Part shown: one piece after another, positions 13,271 to 26,713 of the stretch
Position numbering within the stretch: position 1 is the first letter of the stretch
Layout: the number at the start of each line of letters is the position of its first letter
Origin: Lasioglossum baleicum
Lineage: Eukaryota > Arthropoda > Insecta > Hymenoptera > Halictidae
Assembly: GCF_051020765.1 (NCBI RefSeq)
Contig: NW_027469101.1
Span: forward strand, 868,001 to 932,000
DNA length: 64,000 bases
Direction: 5' to 3'
Made by a program: the position numbers and the translations under genes
Notes under the pieces: model-generated
What the model was told of the DNA's origin: nothing
Seen by the model: only the letters and a program-made list of their open reading frames with translations
The model's database searches: none

Positions 13271-16200
13271 GCGAATTGATGTGTCTAGAGCCAATACCTT
13301 TCTGCGGACTTACTCCCGGAGTAGCTGTGCTTGGCTCCCGGAATCACAGGAGAGGTGGAGCTTGTGAATTACTTCTGCGTCTCTCAGACAAGGTGGTATC
13401 GTTCTGGAACGATTTGACCTCGTATCTTTTAATTCATACATGAAATTATGGTGCCCATCACTAAAATGTATGCTAATGTCCTTCTCTGACTACGAAGTCA
13501 TACTTTCGGTGCAGCTGGTTAGGTTTCTCGGAATGTAAGGCTGTCGGTAATAAGGTTGTCTTCATACAAATTGTTTACGTTATACATGGTTCGACTTTAT
13601 ACTTTAGCGTTTATACCGTGAATTGTGGCGCCCAACGCCAATACTATTCAGCGGATTTTCTCCCGGAATATCTGGTTTGAGTCCCGGAGTCATAGGCTAC
13701 GTGGAGGTTCTAACTTAGATGTGCGGCTCTCAAGAAACGTGGTATCGTTCTCGAAAGGTTTGACTCTCGATCTGCTTATTCGTACACCAAATTACGCTGG
13801 CTGTCACTCAAATGTGTACTAATTTTGTTTCCCTGGCAACGAAGTTATACTGCCAATACAGCGGGTTAGATTCTCGGAAGATATGGTCGTCGGTAAAAAG
13901 TTTGACTGTATAGTAACAGGTATCGTTCTACAACGGTTTGACACTATACTTTAATACTCAGACCATGAACTAGGGGTCTATTGCCAATACTATTCCGTGC
14001 ATTTCCTCCCAGAATACCCGGTTTGACTCGCGGAATAATTGGATAGATGGTGCTAATGATTTAGCTGTGTGCCTCTCGAAGAACGTGCTACCATTCAGGA
14101 ACGGTTTGACACGCGACCTTCTAATCCATACATGAAATTAATGTGCTCGTCACTAAAATGTATACCAATTTGTTACTCTGAAAACCATGTTATACTGTCG
14201 ACACGGCGGGATACCTTCTCGGAAGGCATGGCCTTCGGTAAGAAGTTTGACTCCATACCAACCAGTAACGTTCTACATCGGTCTTACACGGTACATTAAC
14301 ACTAGTACCGCGAATTAGGGTGCCTATTGCCACTACTGTCCAGCGAATTTACCCCCGGATTACCTGGTTTGCCCATGGAATCACAGGATAGGTGAAGTTA
14401 TTAACTTAGCCGTTCGAATCTCAAAGTGGAATGCAACGTACTCGAAGCGTTGGACCGTCAATCATCTAATTCTTACATGAAATTAAGGTGCCGCCACTAA
14501 AATGTACACTAAATCGTTCTGCACCATGTTATACTCTCGATACAGCGGGCTAGTTCTTTGGAGGGTAAGGCCTTCAGCAAAGCGTTTGACCGTATCCCAA
14601 TTTGTAACTTTGTCAAACGGTTTGACGATCATATTCAGTACCCATACCGTGAACTGAAGCATATGTTGCCAATACAGTAGAGTTTAATTGCCCCAGGAAA
14701 TTCTGGTTTGACACACTGACACGCAGGATAGGTAAAGCTATTGACGTAGCCGTCAGACTCTCGAGGATGGTGGTAACCGTCTCGAACGGTTTGACCTTCG
14801 ATCCTCAAAATCATACAGGAAATTACGGGGCGCATCGTTATGAAGTTTACTAATTTGTTCCTCTGAACACGATGTTATACGCTCGACACTGCGTGTTAGT
14901 TGTTCAGAGGGAAAGGGTTCTGCAAATAATTTCACTCTAAACCAATAGGTAATGATCTACAACGGCTTGACGGCCTGCTTTAATATTCAGACCGTGAATC
15001 AAGGTGTCTATTGTCCATACCGTTCAGCGTATTTTCTCGTTAAATGCCGGGGATGACTATCGGAACCACAGGATAGGTGAAGCTACCCTGTTCCCGAAAG
15101 GTTTGACAATTCATCTTCTAACTCATATGTGAAATTAAAGTGCCCGTTACTAAAATGTATACTAATTTGTATCTCTCATTACGAAGTTATTCTCTAGATA
15201 CCGCATATTAGGCTCTCGGAGGGAAGGACTTTGGTAAAACTTTTGTCATTGTACCAATATGTAAAGTTCTACAAAAGTTAGACTGTGTACTTTAATATTT
15301 ATACCGTGAATTAAGGTTTCCACTGCCTATACTTTTCAGCGTATTTACCTTCGTATTACTTGGCGTGGCTCTCGTAACTGCACGATGGGTGATGCTATTG
15401 ACATACCTGTTCGACTCTCAAAGTGGGTGGTAACGTCCTCGAACGCTTTGACTCTAGATGTTGATATTTATACACAAAAATGAGGTGTGCGTCCACTAAA
15501 ATGTCTACTAATTTGTTTCAGTGAGGAACAAGCGTGATACTAGCTACAGAGTGTCCGGTTCCCGGAAGGTAAGGTATTCGGCAAGAAGAATGACTTAATA
15601 CGAATTGGTAATGTTTCATCGACGGTTTGACATCCCATTTCAATACTCATACAGTGAATTAGGGTATCTATTGCCAATACTGCTCAGTGGGTTCACTCCG
15701 GGAGTACCTGGTTTGACACTCGGAATCGCACGATGGGTGAAGCTATTGACGCAACCGTTCGACTCCCGAAGAAGCTGGTATCGTTCTCGAACTGTTTGAT
15801 ACTCGATCTTCCAATTCATATATAAAATTACCGATCCCGTCACTATAATCTTTACCAATATGATTCTTTGATTACGATGTTATACCCACCGCGCATTGGA
15901 ATGAATTCCTGGAAGGTACGGTATCCGTTATAAGGTATAACGTTATACCAATTTGTAGCATTCTCAAACGGTTTGACGCTCTACATTAATATTCATACCG
16001 TAAATTAAGGTGACTATTGCCCATACTTTTCAGGGGATTTAGTTTAGGAATACCTAGTTTGGCTGTCAGAATCACTGGATAGGTGTAGCTACTGACTCAG
16101 CCGTTCGAATCTCAAATAGGGCGGTAACGTTCTCGATCGGTTTGACACTTTATCTTCCAATTCAAAGATGAAGTTAGCGAAACCGTCACTAAAATGTTTA

Positions 16201-18386
16201 TTAGTTTGTTCTGCTGGACACGAAGTATACGCACGATAGGGCGGGCTACATTCATGGAAGGCAAGGTCTTCTGTAATGCGTATGACTTTCTACCAATTGG
16301 TATCGCTCTCAAGCACCATCACGCTCTACTTTAACGTTCAAACCGTGAATTAAGGTGTCCATTGCCAATATTGTGTGGCGACATTACTCGCGGAATACCT
16401 GGTTTTCCTACCGGAACCACAGGATGTGTGAAGCAATTGACTTCGCCGTACGATTCTCAAGGAAGGTTGTAGCGTTCCCGAACGGTTTGACACACAACCC
16501 TCTACTTCGTACATGAAATTAAGGCGCTCGGGCCTAAAATGTATACTAACTGGAGCCCCTGAAGACAATGTCAAACCCTCGATACTGCGCGTTAGGCTTT
16601 TGGAGGATAAAGTCATTAGTAAAACGTTTGACTTAGGACCAATTCGAAACTATCTCAGACGGTTTGACTCCCTACTTTAATATTGAATCCATGAATTAAG
16701 GTGTCTCGGGCCAAAACTGTTCCGCGGATTTATTTCAGCAGTACCTGGTATGACACTCCATATCGCTGGGTAGGTGAAGCTATTGACTTAGCCGTTCGAA
16801 TCCCACAGATGGTGGTAACGTTCTCGAACGGACTGGTCCTCGATACACCAATTGATACATGTAATTAATGTGCTCGTCGCTAAAATGTACACGAATTCGT
16901 GCCACTCAACACGATGTTATAATCTCGATAAAGTGGGTTACTTTTTCGGTGGATATGTTCTTCGGTGAAACGTTTGGCATTATAGGAATTGGTATCGCTC
17001 TCAAACGGTTGGACACTCTGGTTTAATACTCAATCCGTGATTTGAGGTGTCCATTGCCACTACTGTCCGGCGGATTTTCGCCTGGAATACATGGTTTGTC
17101 TCTCGAAATAACTGAAAAGGTGAAGCTATTGCAACAGCAATGCGACTGTCAGAAGAGGTGGGAACGTTCTCGGTCGATATGACCCTCCATCATCCTATTG
17201 GCACATGCAACTAACGATACCGTCTGCTAAAGTGTCTACTAATTTATTTCCGTGAGCACTATACATGATACTTGCTGCATTGGGATAGGTTCTCGGAGGG
17301 TAAAGTGACCGGTAGAAATTTCGGCCGTATACCGGTAAGTAACGATCTGCGATGGTTCGAATCTCTAAATTGCTATTCATACCATAAATTAAGGTGTCTA
17401 TTGCCAATACTGACCAGCGGATTCACTCCCGGAGGTCCCGGATTGGATCTCAGAATCACAGGGTCGCTGATGCTAATGACATAGCTGTGCGAATTTCACA
17501 GATAGTAGTACCGATCTAGAACAGTATGCATACCGATCTTCATACTCATACATGACATATAGGTGCCTGTTACTAAAAGGAGTAATAGGTTGATTCCCTG
17601 AATTCGAACTCAGGCTACCTATACAGCAGGCTAAGATATCGGAAGTTAAGTCCTTCGGTATAAAGTTCGACTTTATGCCAATTCGTAATACTTTGCAACT
17701 GTTTCACTCTGCACTTTATTTATACCTGGAGGTAGGGTGTATAAAGCCAATACTGTATAGCATATATACTCCCACAGAATAGGGTTTGACTTTCGGAATC
17801 ACAGGATATGTGAAGCTACTGCCCTAACCGAACGAATCTCAATGAAGGTGGTAACGTTCTCGAATTGTTTGATCATCGATATTCTAATTCATCCATGAAG
17901 TTAATGTGCCCATCCCTGAAATCAAGACTAATTTCATTCTGTGAACACAAAGTTATACCCTCGTTACGGGTGAATAGCTTTGCCGAGTGTAAGGCCATCA
18001 GTATATTGTGTTTGACTTCATACCAATTGCCAAAGTTCAGAAATGGTTTGGCGGCCTGGATTAACATACAGACCCTGAGTTATGGAATCTAATGAGAGTA
18101 CTGTCCAGCGGACTTACTCCAGGAATTCATTTAGCCGTTCGACTCTCACAAAAGGTGACAACGATCTTGAACGATTTGTCAATCGATCTTTTACTTCATG
18201 CATGTAATTGAGGTGCTTGTCTCTAAAATGTCTACTAATTTGCTTCTTGGAACACGAAATGATATCCTCAATAGAACTGGTTAGCTTCTCGGAAGGAATG
18301 GCCTACTGCAAAAGGTTAGAATGTATACGAATGGGTAAAGCTCTACAACGGCTTGATGCCCTGCTTTAATATTGGAATAGTGAATG
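13271..18386 (-). repeat. Satellite A array, minus polarity, about 15 units
   Basis: From about 13271 the A unit is read on the opposite strand. CCAATACTGTTCAGCGG, GACTCTCGGAATCACAGG, AACGTTCTCGAACGG, AAGGTGCCCGTCACTAAAA, GATACAGCGGGTTAGC and CTTTAATATTCATACCG boxes follow in reversed order, about 346 bp apart. Several units have lost about 50-60 bp. Near 15080 the segment between the GAAGCTA box and the GTTCCCGAAAGG box is missing. Near 18127 a stretch before TTTAGCCGTTCGACTC is missing. The array stops inside a unit at about 18386, where family B begins. The short open frames in it are fragments of the same recurring translation and are not genes. Confidence 0.93.
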
Positions 18387-21300
18387 TGGTACGGCAGATC
18401 GAGCAACACTACTGTATGGTCTTCGTTATGTTTTTGAAAAGACCGAGTTTTTTCCAGGATTCCATTCATTTTTATATACTGAAATATGCTGTTATGAAGA
18501 TTTATATTTTTTTTCAAATCTTCTGTTCTCAGTTTTCAAAGATTATATTCCTTAGTGAATGTGCTTCCGGAATTAGTTGAATGCACGCATATGACATTCT
18601 TTTGCTAAACATATTGTTATTTTATATGATTGCCTGTATGTACACCTACGCTGCCGGAGAGACACGACGGGAGTATTATTGTTGTTGCGTTCGGTACATC
18701 GGAACGACATTGCTTTACGATCTTGGTCAATTTCTTAATCCATCATATTGTACCGTATGCATTTTTTCCCAGACATACATTTATTTAGGCATAGTGTAAT
18801 TTACTGTTATGGTAGTTTCGACTATTTCCAAATTCTCAATTCTTGGCGTAAAAAGTTGAATTTCTTAGCAAAAGTGTCTTTTGAATTACCTGAATGTACG
18901 TTTAAGACAATAGTATGTTAAACTTATTGTTACATTATGTTTGTTTTTATATGTACATACGCATCCGGAGTGACACAACTGCTGTGATCTTGTAGTTGCG
19001 TCCGGTAGATCCGTCCCACACTGTTGTATGGTCTTTGTTAATATTTTTATCCTTAATGTTGCTACGTATAATTTCTTTCATAGTCATCTATTAAAGTCCA
19101 TATGCAGTAATTTACTATTATGGTATGTTCGATTTTTCAAAATTATAAATTTGTGTTTAGAGATTTGTAATTCATAGTAGACGTATGTTTTGGAACTACT
19201 TGAGAGTACGTTTATGACAACATTTTGTTCAGCATATTGAAATTTTATGTGATTGCCTGTATTCGACCTTAAGTTTCCAGATCGACACGACTGAAGTGAT
19301 CTTGCAGTTGCTTAGGGCAGATCGGAGCCGCATATAATGTGGTATTCTTTAATCCCTTTAACCTGTTGTATCGTACTCATTCCTCCACAGTTTTCTATTT
19401 ATTTCTGAATGCTGCAATTTACTGTTATGATATTTTCGAATTCCATCAATGTTTCCAATTTTTAACTTCAGAAATTGTATTACATAGTAAAAATGTCTTT
19501 CGAATTAGTCGATTGCACGTTTATGACAATGTTAAGTTAAACGTCTTGTTACTTTATATGATTGTCTGTGCACGTACCGGCGCATCCGAGGCGACACCAC
19601 TGGTGTTGTCTTGTCGCTGCGTTCGGTGTATCGGAACGGCACCACTGGATGTGCCCCGTTCATCTCCTTTACCTTGATTTTGTACCGTATGCATAATCTC
19701 CCTGCTTTCCATTCATTTGTACAAACTGCAATTTTATGTTATGACATTTACGATTTTTTTTCATCAAAATTTTCCATTTTTAATTTTAAAAAATGTAAAT
19801 TTTATTGAATGTGGGATTTGAATTAGTTGAGCGCACGATTACATCAATACTTGTTAAGCTTGTTGTTACTTTATATCATGTTCTATATACGTACCTACGC
19901 TTCCGGAGCGACACTACTGCCGTGGGCATGTAGTTGAGAACGACAGATCGAGGCGGCACTACTGTATGATATTCGTTAATTTCTTTAACCTTGATACTGT
20001 ACCGTATGCATTCTGTGGCAGCTTTGTATATATTTCGACATACTGTAACTTACTGATGGGATATGTCCGACTTTCTTCGTAATATCTAATTTCTAATTTC
20101 CAAACCAGTGTTTTCTAGAAAATGTTCCGTTTGAATTAGTTGAGTTGTGATTTATTATAGCTGTCTGTATTCGTACCTACGCTTCCCGAGCGACACGACT
20201 GGAGTTGCCTTGTTGTAGCATTTGGTAGATCGGTGCGGCACTATGGATGGTCCTTGTTAATTTCTTTAACCCCCATTTTGTACAGTATACAATTTTTCCC
20301 AGTTTTCTATTCAATTATACATACTGTAATTTAATATTATGATATTTTAGATTTTTTTTAAATTTTCAATTTTTGTTTCAATAAACCGTGTTGCTCAATA
20401 ATAGTGTCATTGTCATTAGTGGAGTGTACGCTTATGACAAAATGATGTTAAATTATTTCTTATTTCATATAACTGATTGCATGGGTACCAACGTTGCCGC
20501 ATGGACACGACTGGAGTGTTATTGTAGTTGCGTATGGAAGATCGGAGCGAAAATACTCTATGGTCATTGTTAATTTCATTAACCACAATATTGTGCCGTA
20601 ACAATTTTTTCTCAGTTTTCTATTTACTTCTACATACTGTAACTTACAGTTATGATATTTTCGATTTTTTTCATAAGTTCCTGGTTTTAATTCCAAAAAT
20701 TCTACTTATATGGCAACGTGTCTGTTGTATTAGTGGTATGTACGTTTATGACAATATTTTTTAAACTTGTCGTTATAATATATGATTGGATGTAATGTTC
20801 CTACGCGGCCGGAGCGACACGAGTGGCGTGTCCTTGCCGATCCCTACGGCAGTTGGGTTCGGCTGTACTGGATGGCATTTTTAATTTCATTAACCCTGCT
20901 TTTGTACCCTATGCATTCTTTTCCATTTATCCAGTTATTTACGCATACTGTAATGTACTGACATGATATTTTCTAATTTTTCAAAATTTACAATTATCAG
21001 TACAAAAAATTGTATTTCTTATTAAAAATGTCTTTGCAATTAGTGGAATGTACTTTTATGACAATATTATGTCAGATTATTTGTTGTTTTATATGATAAT
21101 CTGTATATGAATCAACGCTGTCGGATCGATACGGCTAGAGTGACCTTGCAGTCGCATTGGGTAGATCTGAGTGACACTACTGTATGATATTCGTTAATTT
21201 CTTTAACCTTGATGTTGTACTTTATGCATTCGATCGCAGTTTTGTATTTATTTATGCATACTGTAATTAAGAGTTATGATATTTTCGCTGCTTTTCTAAA

Positions 21301-22010
21301 TTTGAAGATTTGTATTCATTAGATACAGTGTCTCTCCAATTAGTTGATTGTACGTTTAAGACATTGCTTTGTTAAAGTTACTGTTATTCTGTATGATTGT
21401 CTTTATACGTACCTACGCAGCCGGAGTGACACGACTAGACTCATCTTCTAGTTGCGTTCGGTAGATGGATGCGACACTACTGTATGGTCTTCGTTAGTTT
21501 CTTTAACCTTGGTATTGCACCGTAGGTATTTTTTCACAGTCTTCCGTTTGCGTCTACATACACAAGTTACTGTTGTGATATTTTCAATTATTTCCAAAAT
21601 TTTCAATTATTATTACACAAATTTGTATTCCACCGTAAATGTGCCTTTGGAATAATTCGTGTGTGCGATTATGACAGTATTTCGATAACTTACTCTTACT
21701 TTATACGATTGACCGTACATTTACGTACGCTTCCGTAGCGATACTGCTGTAGTCGTCTTGCTGCTTCGTACAGTCGATCGGAGTGAAAACATTATATGGT
21801 CTTCGTGAATCGCTTTAACATTGATATAGTAGCATAAGCATTTTTCCCAAGTCTTCTCTTTACTTACATACAATGTAATTTTCCGTTTTGATATTTTTGA
21901 TTTTTTTCAAAATTGGCAATTCTTTAATCAAAAAATTCCATTCCTTAGTAAATGTGCCTGTTGAATTAGCTGAGTTTACCCTCATAACATTCTGACGGTA
22001 GCCATAATCC

Positions 22011-22157
22011 AGCCAACGCGTAACCCGAAACCGCCCAGATATCAACCATAGCAAAATCACCCAAAATTCAGCCATCGCATTACCGGAAACCGCTCAGATA
22101 TCAACCGTAGCAAAATCAGTCAGAAACAGCCAACATATCACCAGAAACCGCCTACTC
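22011..22157 (+). repeat. 58-59 bp tandem sub-repeat inside element E, about 2.5 copies
   Basis: The AGCC start recurs at 22011, 22070 and 22128. Each copy continues with a CGC or ATATC step, CCGAAACCGC-type sequence, CAGATATCAACC and TAGCAAAATCA. The third copy stops after GAAACCGCCTACTC. The second copy of element E has only about 1.5 of these units (51662-51750), so the tandem count differs between insertions and accounts for most of their length difference. Confidence 0.75.
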
Positions 22158-22299
22158 ATGCAGAAAATTGTAATATAAAAACCCAGCACAAACCAATAAA
22201 TAAGTTCATCGCTATACCTCAACCAGAACGTTTCTACATTCGTATACCTATCATGAAGAACTACGTTAAATATTACAAACAATTCAATATTTTTATTAC

Positions 22300-22319
22300 A
22301 CTTATTTTGCGGAATAAGT
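22300..22319. other. Conserved hairpin in element E copy 1
   Basis: A perfect 7-bp stem, ACTTATT paired with AATAAGT, encloses a 6-nt loop. The same stem is present in the other E copy at 51894-51913 with one loop base changed. It lies about 110 bp from the right end of the element. Confidence 0.65.
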
Positions 22320-25300
22320 ATTAATATAAAGTACCTAGTTTCATCTAGAAATGATCCCTTCCACCAAGGTTAAGGAGCCGCCCGCTTATGTTTTATTTTA
22401 ACACTTGTCACGTATTTCCCCGAGACAAAATTATTTTGTTAAACTTATTGTTTGTTTATATGTTGGCCTGTATGCGTACCTACGCTACCGGAGCGACACG
22501 TCTTTCGATGTCAGGTAGTTACGCACCGCAGATCGGAGCGACACTACGGTATTATCTTCGTTAATATCTCTAACCTTGATATTGTGTCGAATGCATTATT
22601 TCGATATTCACTATATATTTCTACATTCTGGGATCTACTGTTATGATATTTCCGATTTTAATCAAACCCTCCAATTTTTTATTTCAGAAATAGTATTTTT
22701 TAATAAAAGTGAAAATGTCATAGCAGTATCTTACAGTGTGTACAAATAAATGAAAAACTGGGAATAATTTCTTACTGTACAACGTGAAGGTTGAAAACAT
22801 TATCGAAGACCATCCAGAATGCCGCACTGATCTGCCGTACGCTACTACAAGGCCTCACCAGACGTGTCGCTCCGCAGCATAAGCACGTATTCAGACAATC
22901 ATATGAAATAACAATGACGGTTACAAAATAATGTCATAAACCTAAACTCAGCAAATTCCAACGAAACTTTTACTGTGGCATACATTTTCTATAAATATAA
23001 ATTGAAAATTTTGAAAAAATCGAATATATCAAAACATTAAATTACAGTATGCATGAATAAATGAAAGACTAGGAAATATTGCATACGGTACGAAATCAAT
23101 GTTAATGATGTTAACAAAGTCCATCCAGTACTCCTCACCGACATGCCGCACGAAACAACAAAACGTCGCCAGTCGTGTATCTCCCTCAGCCTCGGAACTT
23201 ATACCATGAATCATTCAAAATAACAAAGAATTTATCATAATATTGTCATAAGCTTACACAGAAGTAATTCCACAGACACTTCTGATAACGAATACAATCT
23301 CTTACACTAAAAACTGAAAATTTTGATAAAAATGGAAAATATCATACACTGAATTACAGTATGTATAAATAAATGGATGACTGGCAAAAAATGCATGCGA
23401 TACATGAAGGTTAATGAAATTGTCGAAGATCATACAGAAGTGTTGCTCCGATCTACTAAATGCAACTACAAGGCAATCTCCAGACGTGTCGCGCATGGTA
23501 GAGTAGGTGCGTATAGAGACAATCGTATAAAGTAACAAGAAGTTTAACATAATATTGTCATAAACGTACACTCAATTAATTTCAAGGCACGTTTCGTAAA
23601 AAATTCATTCTTTCGAATTATAAATTGGAATGTTTTATGAAAATCGAAGATATCATAACAGTATATTGCAGCATATAGATATACATAGAAAACAGCGAAA
23701 GAATGCGTACGGTAGAATGTTATGGTTAAAGAAATTAACGACGACCATGCAATATGCCGCCCCGATCTACCGTTCGTAGCTGGAAGACAACGTCAGACGT
23801 GTTGCACGTATACAGGCAATAACGTAAAATAAAATAAGTTTAACAGATTAATGTCATAAACGTAAGCTCAACTAATTTAAAAGACACTATTACTAACGAA
23901 TACAACTTTCAAAATTAAAAACTGAAAATTTTGAAAAGATCGAAAATATCATAACTGTAAATTACAGTTTGTATAAATAAATAGAAAATGGGAAAAAATG
24001 AATACAGTACAAAATCATGGTTAAAGAAATTATCTACGGTCATCTAGTATTGCCGCTCCGTTTTGGCGTACGCAACTACATGACCTCGCTGGTTGTGTCG
24101 CTCCGACAACGTTGGTATGTAAACAGACAATAGTATACAATAATACTAAGTTTAGGAGCATAATGTCATAAACGTACAGTCAAGCAATTCTGAAGACACG
24201 TTTGCTGAAAAATACAGTGTTTGAAACAAAAAATTTAAAATTTTGACTAAAATATGAAATATCATAACAGTAAATTACAGTTTGCATAAATGAATGGAGG
24301 ACTGGGAAAAAATGCATGCGGTGCAATATCCAGGTTAGGGATGTTAACGAAGATCATACAATACAGTCGCTCCGATCTGCCGGACGCAATAACACGACTT
24401 CGCCAGTCCTGTCGCCGTAACAGCGTAGTTGCGTGTACAGACAATCACATGAAATATCAATTAGTTTAACAAAATAATGTCATGGACGTACACGCATCAA
24501 AGTCCAAAGACACTTTTGCTCAAAAATACAATTTTTTAAACTAAAAATTGATATTTTTGATCGAAATCGAGAATATGACAACAGGAAATCACCGTATTCT
24601 TAAGTAAACAGAAAACTGCGAAGAAATTCATGCGGACCACATTAGGGTTAAGGAAATTAACGAAGATCGTCCAGTAGTACCGCACCATTCTACCGAATGC
24701 AACAACTAGACGACTGCAGTAGTATCGTCCTGGCAGCGTTGGTACATATGCAGACAATTATATAAAATAACAAACAATTTCACAAAATATCGTCATGTAC
24801 ATACATTTAGTTAATTTCAAAGGCTCTATTGCTATGAAATACTATTTCTAAAAATAAAGATTGATAATTTTGAAAAATAATGGAAAATATCATAACAGTA
24901 ATTTGCAGTGTTTATTAGTTAATGGAAAATTGGGAGAAAATGCGTGCGGTGCAATATCAAGGTTAGAGAAATTAACGAATATCATACAGTAGTGTCCCTC
25001 CTATCTACCGAATTCAACCGCAAGACCACTACAGACGTGTCACTCAAACAGCTTCGGTACGTATACAGACAATCATATAACATAACAATAAACTTAACCG
25101 AATAATGCCATAAACGTACAGTCAGCTAATTCCAAAGCCACGTAAACAAAGGAATACAATTTTTTAAAACAAAAATTATAAATTTCGATGAAAATCGAAA
25201 TTATCATAACAGTACGTTGCAGTATTTATAAATAATTAGGAAACTGCGAAGGAAGGCATACTGCAGAAGATCTAAATAAAAGGAATTAACAATGGTCATC

Positions 25301-26700
25301 CAGTATGGCGCTCAGGACTGCCGTACGCAACTGCAGGACCACTGCAACCATGTCGCTCCGGAAACGTACGCACGTATACAATCAATCACATAAAACAAAA
25401 AGGAATTCGGCATAATATTTTCATAAACGTACACTTCTACTTACAAATACAATTTTTAACTTTAGAAACGAAAATTTTGAAAAGAATCGAAAATATCATA
25501 ACAGTGCATTACAGTATGTATAAATAAATGGGAGACTATCAAGAAATGCATGCCGTAGAGAATCAAGGTCAACGAAATTAACGAGGATCATCCAGAAGTG
25601 CAACTCCGAACTGCCGTACGTAACAACAAAACATCGCCAGCCTTGTAGCTGCCGGAGCGGAAGTACGTATACAGACAATCATATAAAGCAGCAATGAATA
25701 TAACATGATATTATGATAAATCTAAGCACACATAATTCACAAGCAACTTTTACAAGGAAATACAATTTTTTCTAATAGAAATTGAAAATTTCGAAAAAAA
25801 ATTTTAAATATTATAGAAGTAAATAACAGTATGCATAAGTAAATGGATGACATGGACAAAACGCATACAGTACAACATCAATATTAACGAAATTAAGGAA
25901 CACCATCAAGACCTGTCGCTCCGATGCAGCGAACGCTACTACAAGATGACTCCAGTCGTGTCGCTCCGGCAGCGCAGGTACATATGGTGACAATCATATA
26001 AAATAACAAGGAATTTAACATAATATTGTCACAATGCTCAACTAATTCCAATGGCACTTTTCATATACGATATAACTTCTGAAATTAAAAACTTGAAATT
26101 TTGAAAAAAAAATCGAAAATACCATAACATTATATTGCTGTATGTATAAATAAATGGAAGACTGCGAAAAAATGCATACAGCATTATATTAGGGTTAAAG
26201 AAATTACCGGAGATCACACAGTCGCGTCGTTCAGAGCTACCGAAAGCAACTACGATACCACGACAGTCATGTCGCTCCGGATGCTTATGTACGTATAAAG
26301 ACAATCATATAAAGTGACAAAGAAGTTAACAAAATACTGTAATAAACGCACACTCACCCAATTCCAAAGACACTTTTCCTTAAAAATACTAGTTTTGATA
26401 TTAAAAATTGGAATATTTGAAAAAGTCGTAAGTATAACAGAAAATTACATTATATATAAATAAATGGAAGAGTGGGAAGTATGCACAGGGTACTACATCA
26501 AGCTGAACTAAATCAACGAAGACCAACCAGTCGTGCCGTTCCAATCTGCCATACGCGACTAGAGGACATCAACAGTCGTGTTGTTCCGGAAGCGTATTTT
26601 CTTATACAAACAATCATATAGAATAACAATAAGTCTATCAAAATGATGTCGTAAACGTACACGCAACTAATTCCAAATACACGACTACAGCGGAATACCA

Positions 26701-26713
26701 TTTTTTTTTTTTT
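26701..26713. repeat. T13 homopolymer tract in a B unit
   Basis: A pure run of 13 T replaces the usual 5-7 A/T run at this phase of the minus-polarity B unit, where neighbours mostly show ACAATTTTTTAAA-type sequence. This is slippage growth of the existing tract. Confidence 0.8.

Larger units (their letters stand above)
691..13271 (+). repeat. Satellite A array, plus polarity, about 36 units
   Basis: This is a long head-to-tail array of a unit of about 346 bp. The landmark GAATATTAAAGTAGAG, or a diverged form of it, recurs near 893, 1236, 1583, 1929, 2270, 2617, 2881, 3228, 3572 and onward. Spacing is 341-352 bp except where units are internally deleted. Other boxes recurring once per unit are GGCACCTTAATTTCATG, CAAACCGTTCGAGAACG, TCGAACGGCTAAGTC, CACCTATCCTGTGATTCC, CCGGGAGTAAATCCGCTG and CAGTATTGGCAATAGAC. 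Adjacent units differ at very many positions with scattered substitutions and small indels, and no multi-unit higher-order period is apparent. There is no plausible coding gene: the unit of 346 bp is not a multiple of three, so any open frame breaks from unit to unit. Confidence 0.95.
21988..22426 (+). mobile_element. Dispersed element E, copy 1, inserted in satellite B
   Basis: This block of about 439 bp breaks a B unit. It is not part of the B consensus and is clearly homologous to a second block at 51651-52022. Shared segments in the same order include GCCAACGC, GAAACCGCCTACTCA, a GAACGTTTCTA box, GTATACCTATC, TTCAATAT, the hairpin ACTTATT...AATAAGT, TACCTAGTTTC, TTCCACCAAGGTT and ACACTTGTCAC. 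There is no coding capacity. The ends carry only short, imperfect inverted similarity, TCTGACGG at the left against the reverse complement of CCGAGACAA at the right. A non-autonomous DNA element (MITE-like) fits best, but a SINE or Helitron remnant cannot be excluded. It lies in the B motif ATGACAATATTTTG. Confidence 0.75.
18386..22711 (+). repeat. Satellite B array, plus polarity, about 12 units, interrupted by element E
   Basis: Family B is unrelated in sequence to A and more AT-rich. Its landmarks recur every 300-315 bp: ACGTTTATGACAATATTTTG, TATGATTGTCTGTATACG, CCGGAGCGACACGACTGG, GGTAGATCGGAGCGACAC, TTAATTTCTTTAACCTTG, TACTGTAATTTACTGTTATG and an AT-rich TTTTTCAAAATTTTCAATTT tract. The array is broken at about 21988-22426 by element E and resumes in the same phase. 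It ends at about 22711, where the polarity flips. Apparent hydrophobic open frames, for example near 18581-18799 and 19339-19677, follow the repeat and share its recurrent peptide, so they are not annotated as genes. Confidence 0.93.

Noticed and set aside
13271..22711. Simple 9.4-kb inversion
   Set aside because: Restoring it gives uniform polarity, but both breakpoints would then lie exactly on A/B boundaries, which is unlikely by chance. Two fold-back events explain the data as well, so it is not annotated as an inversion.
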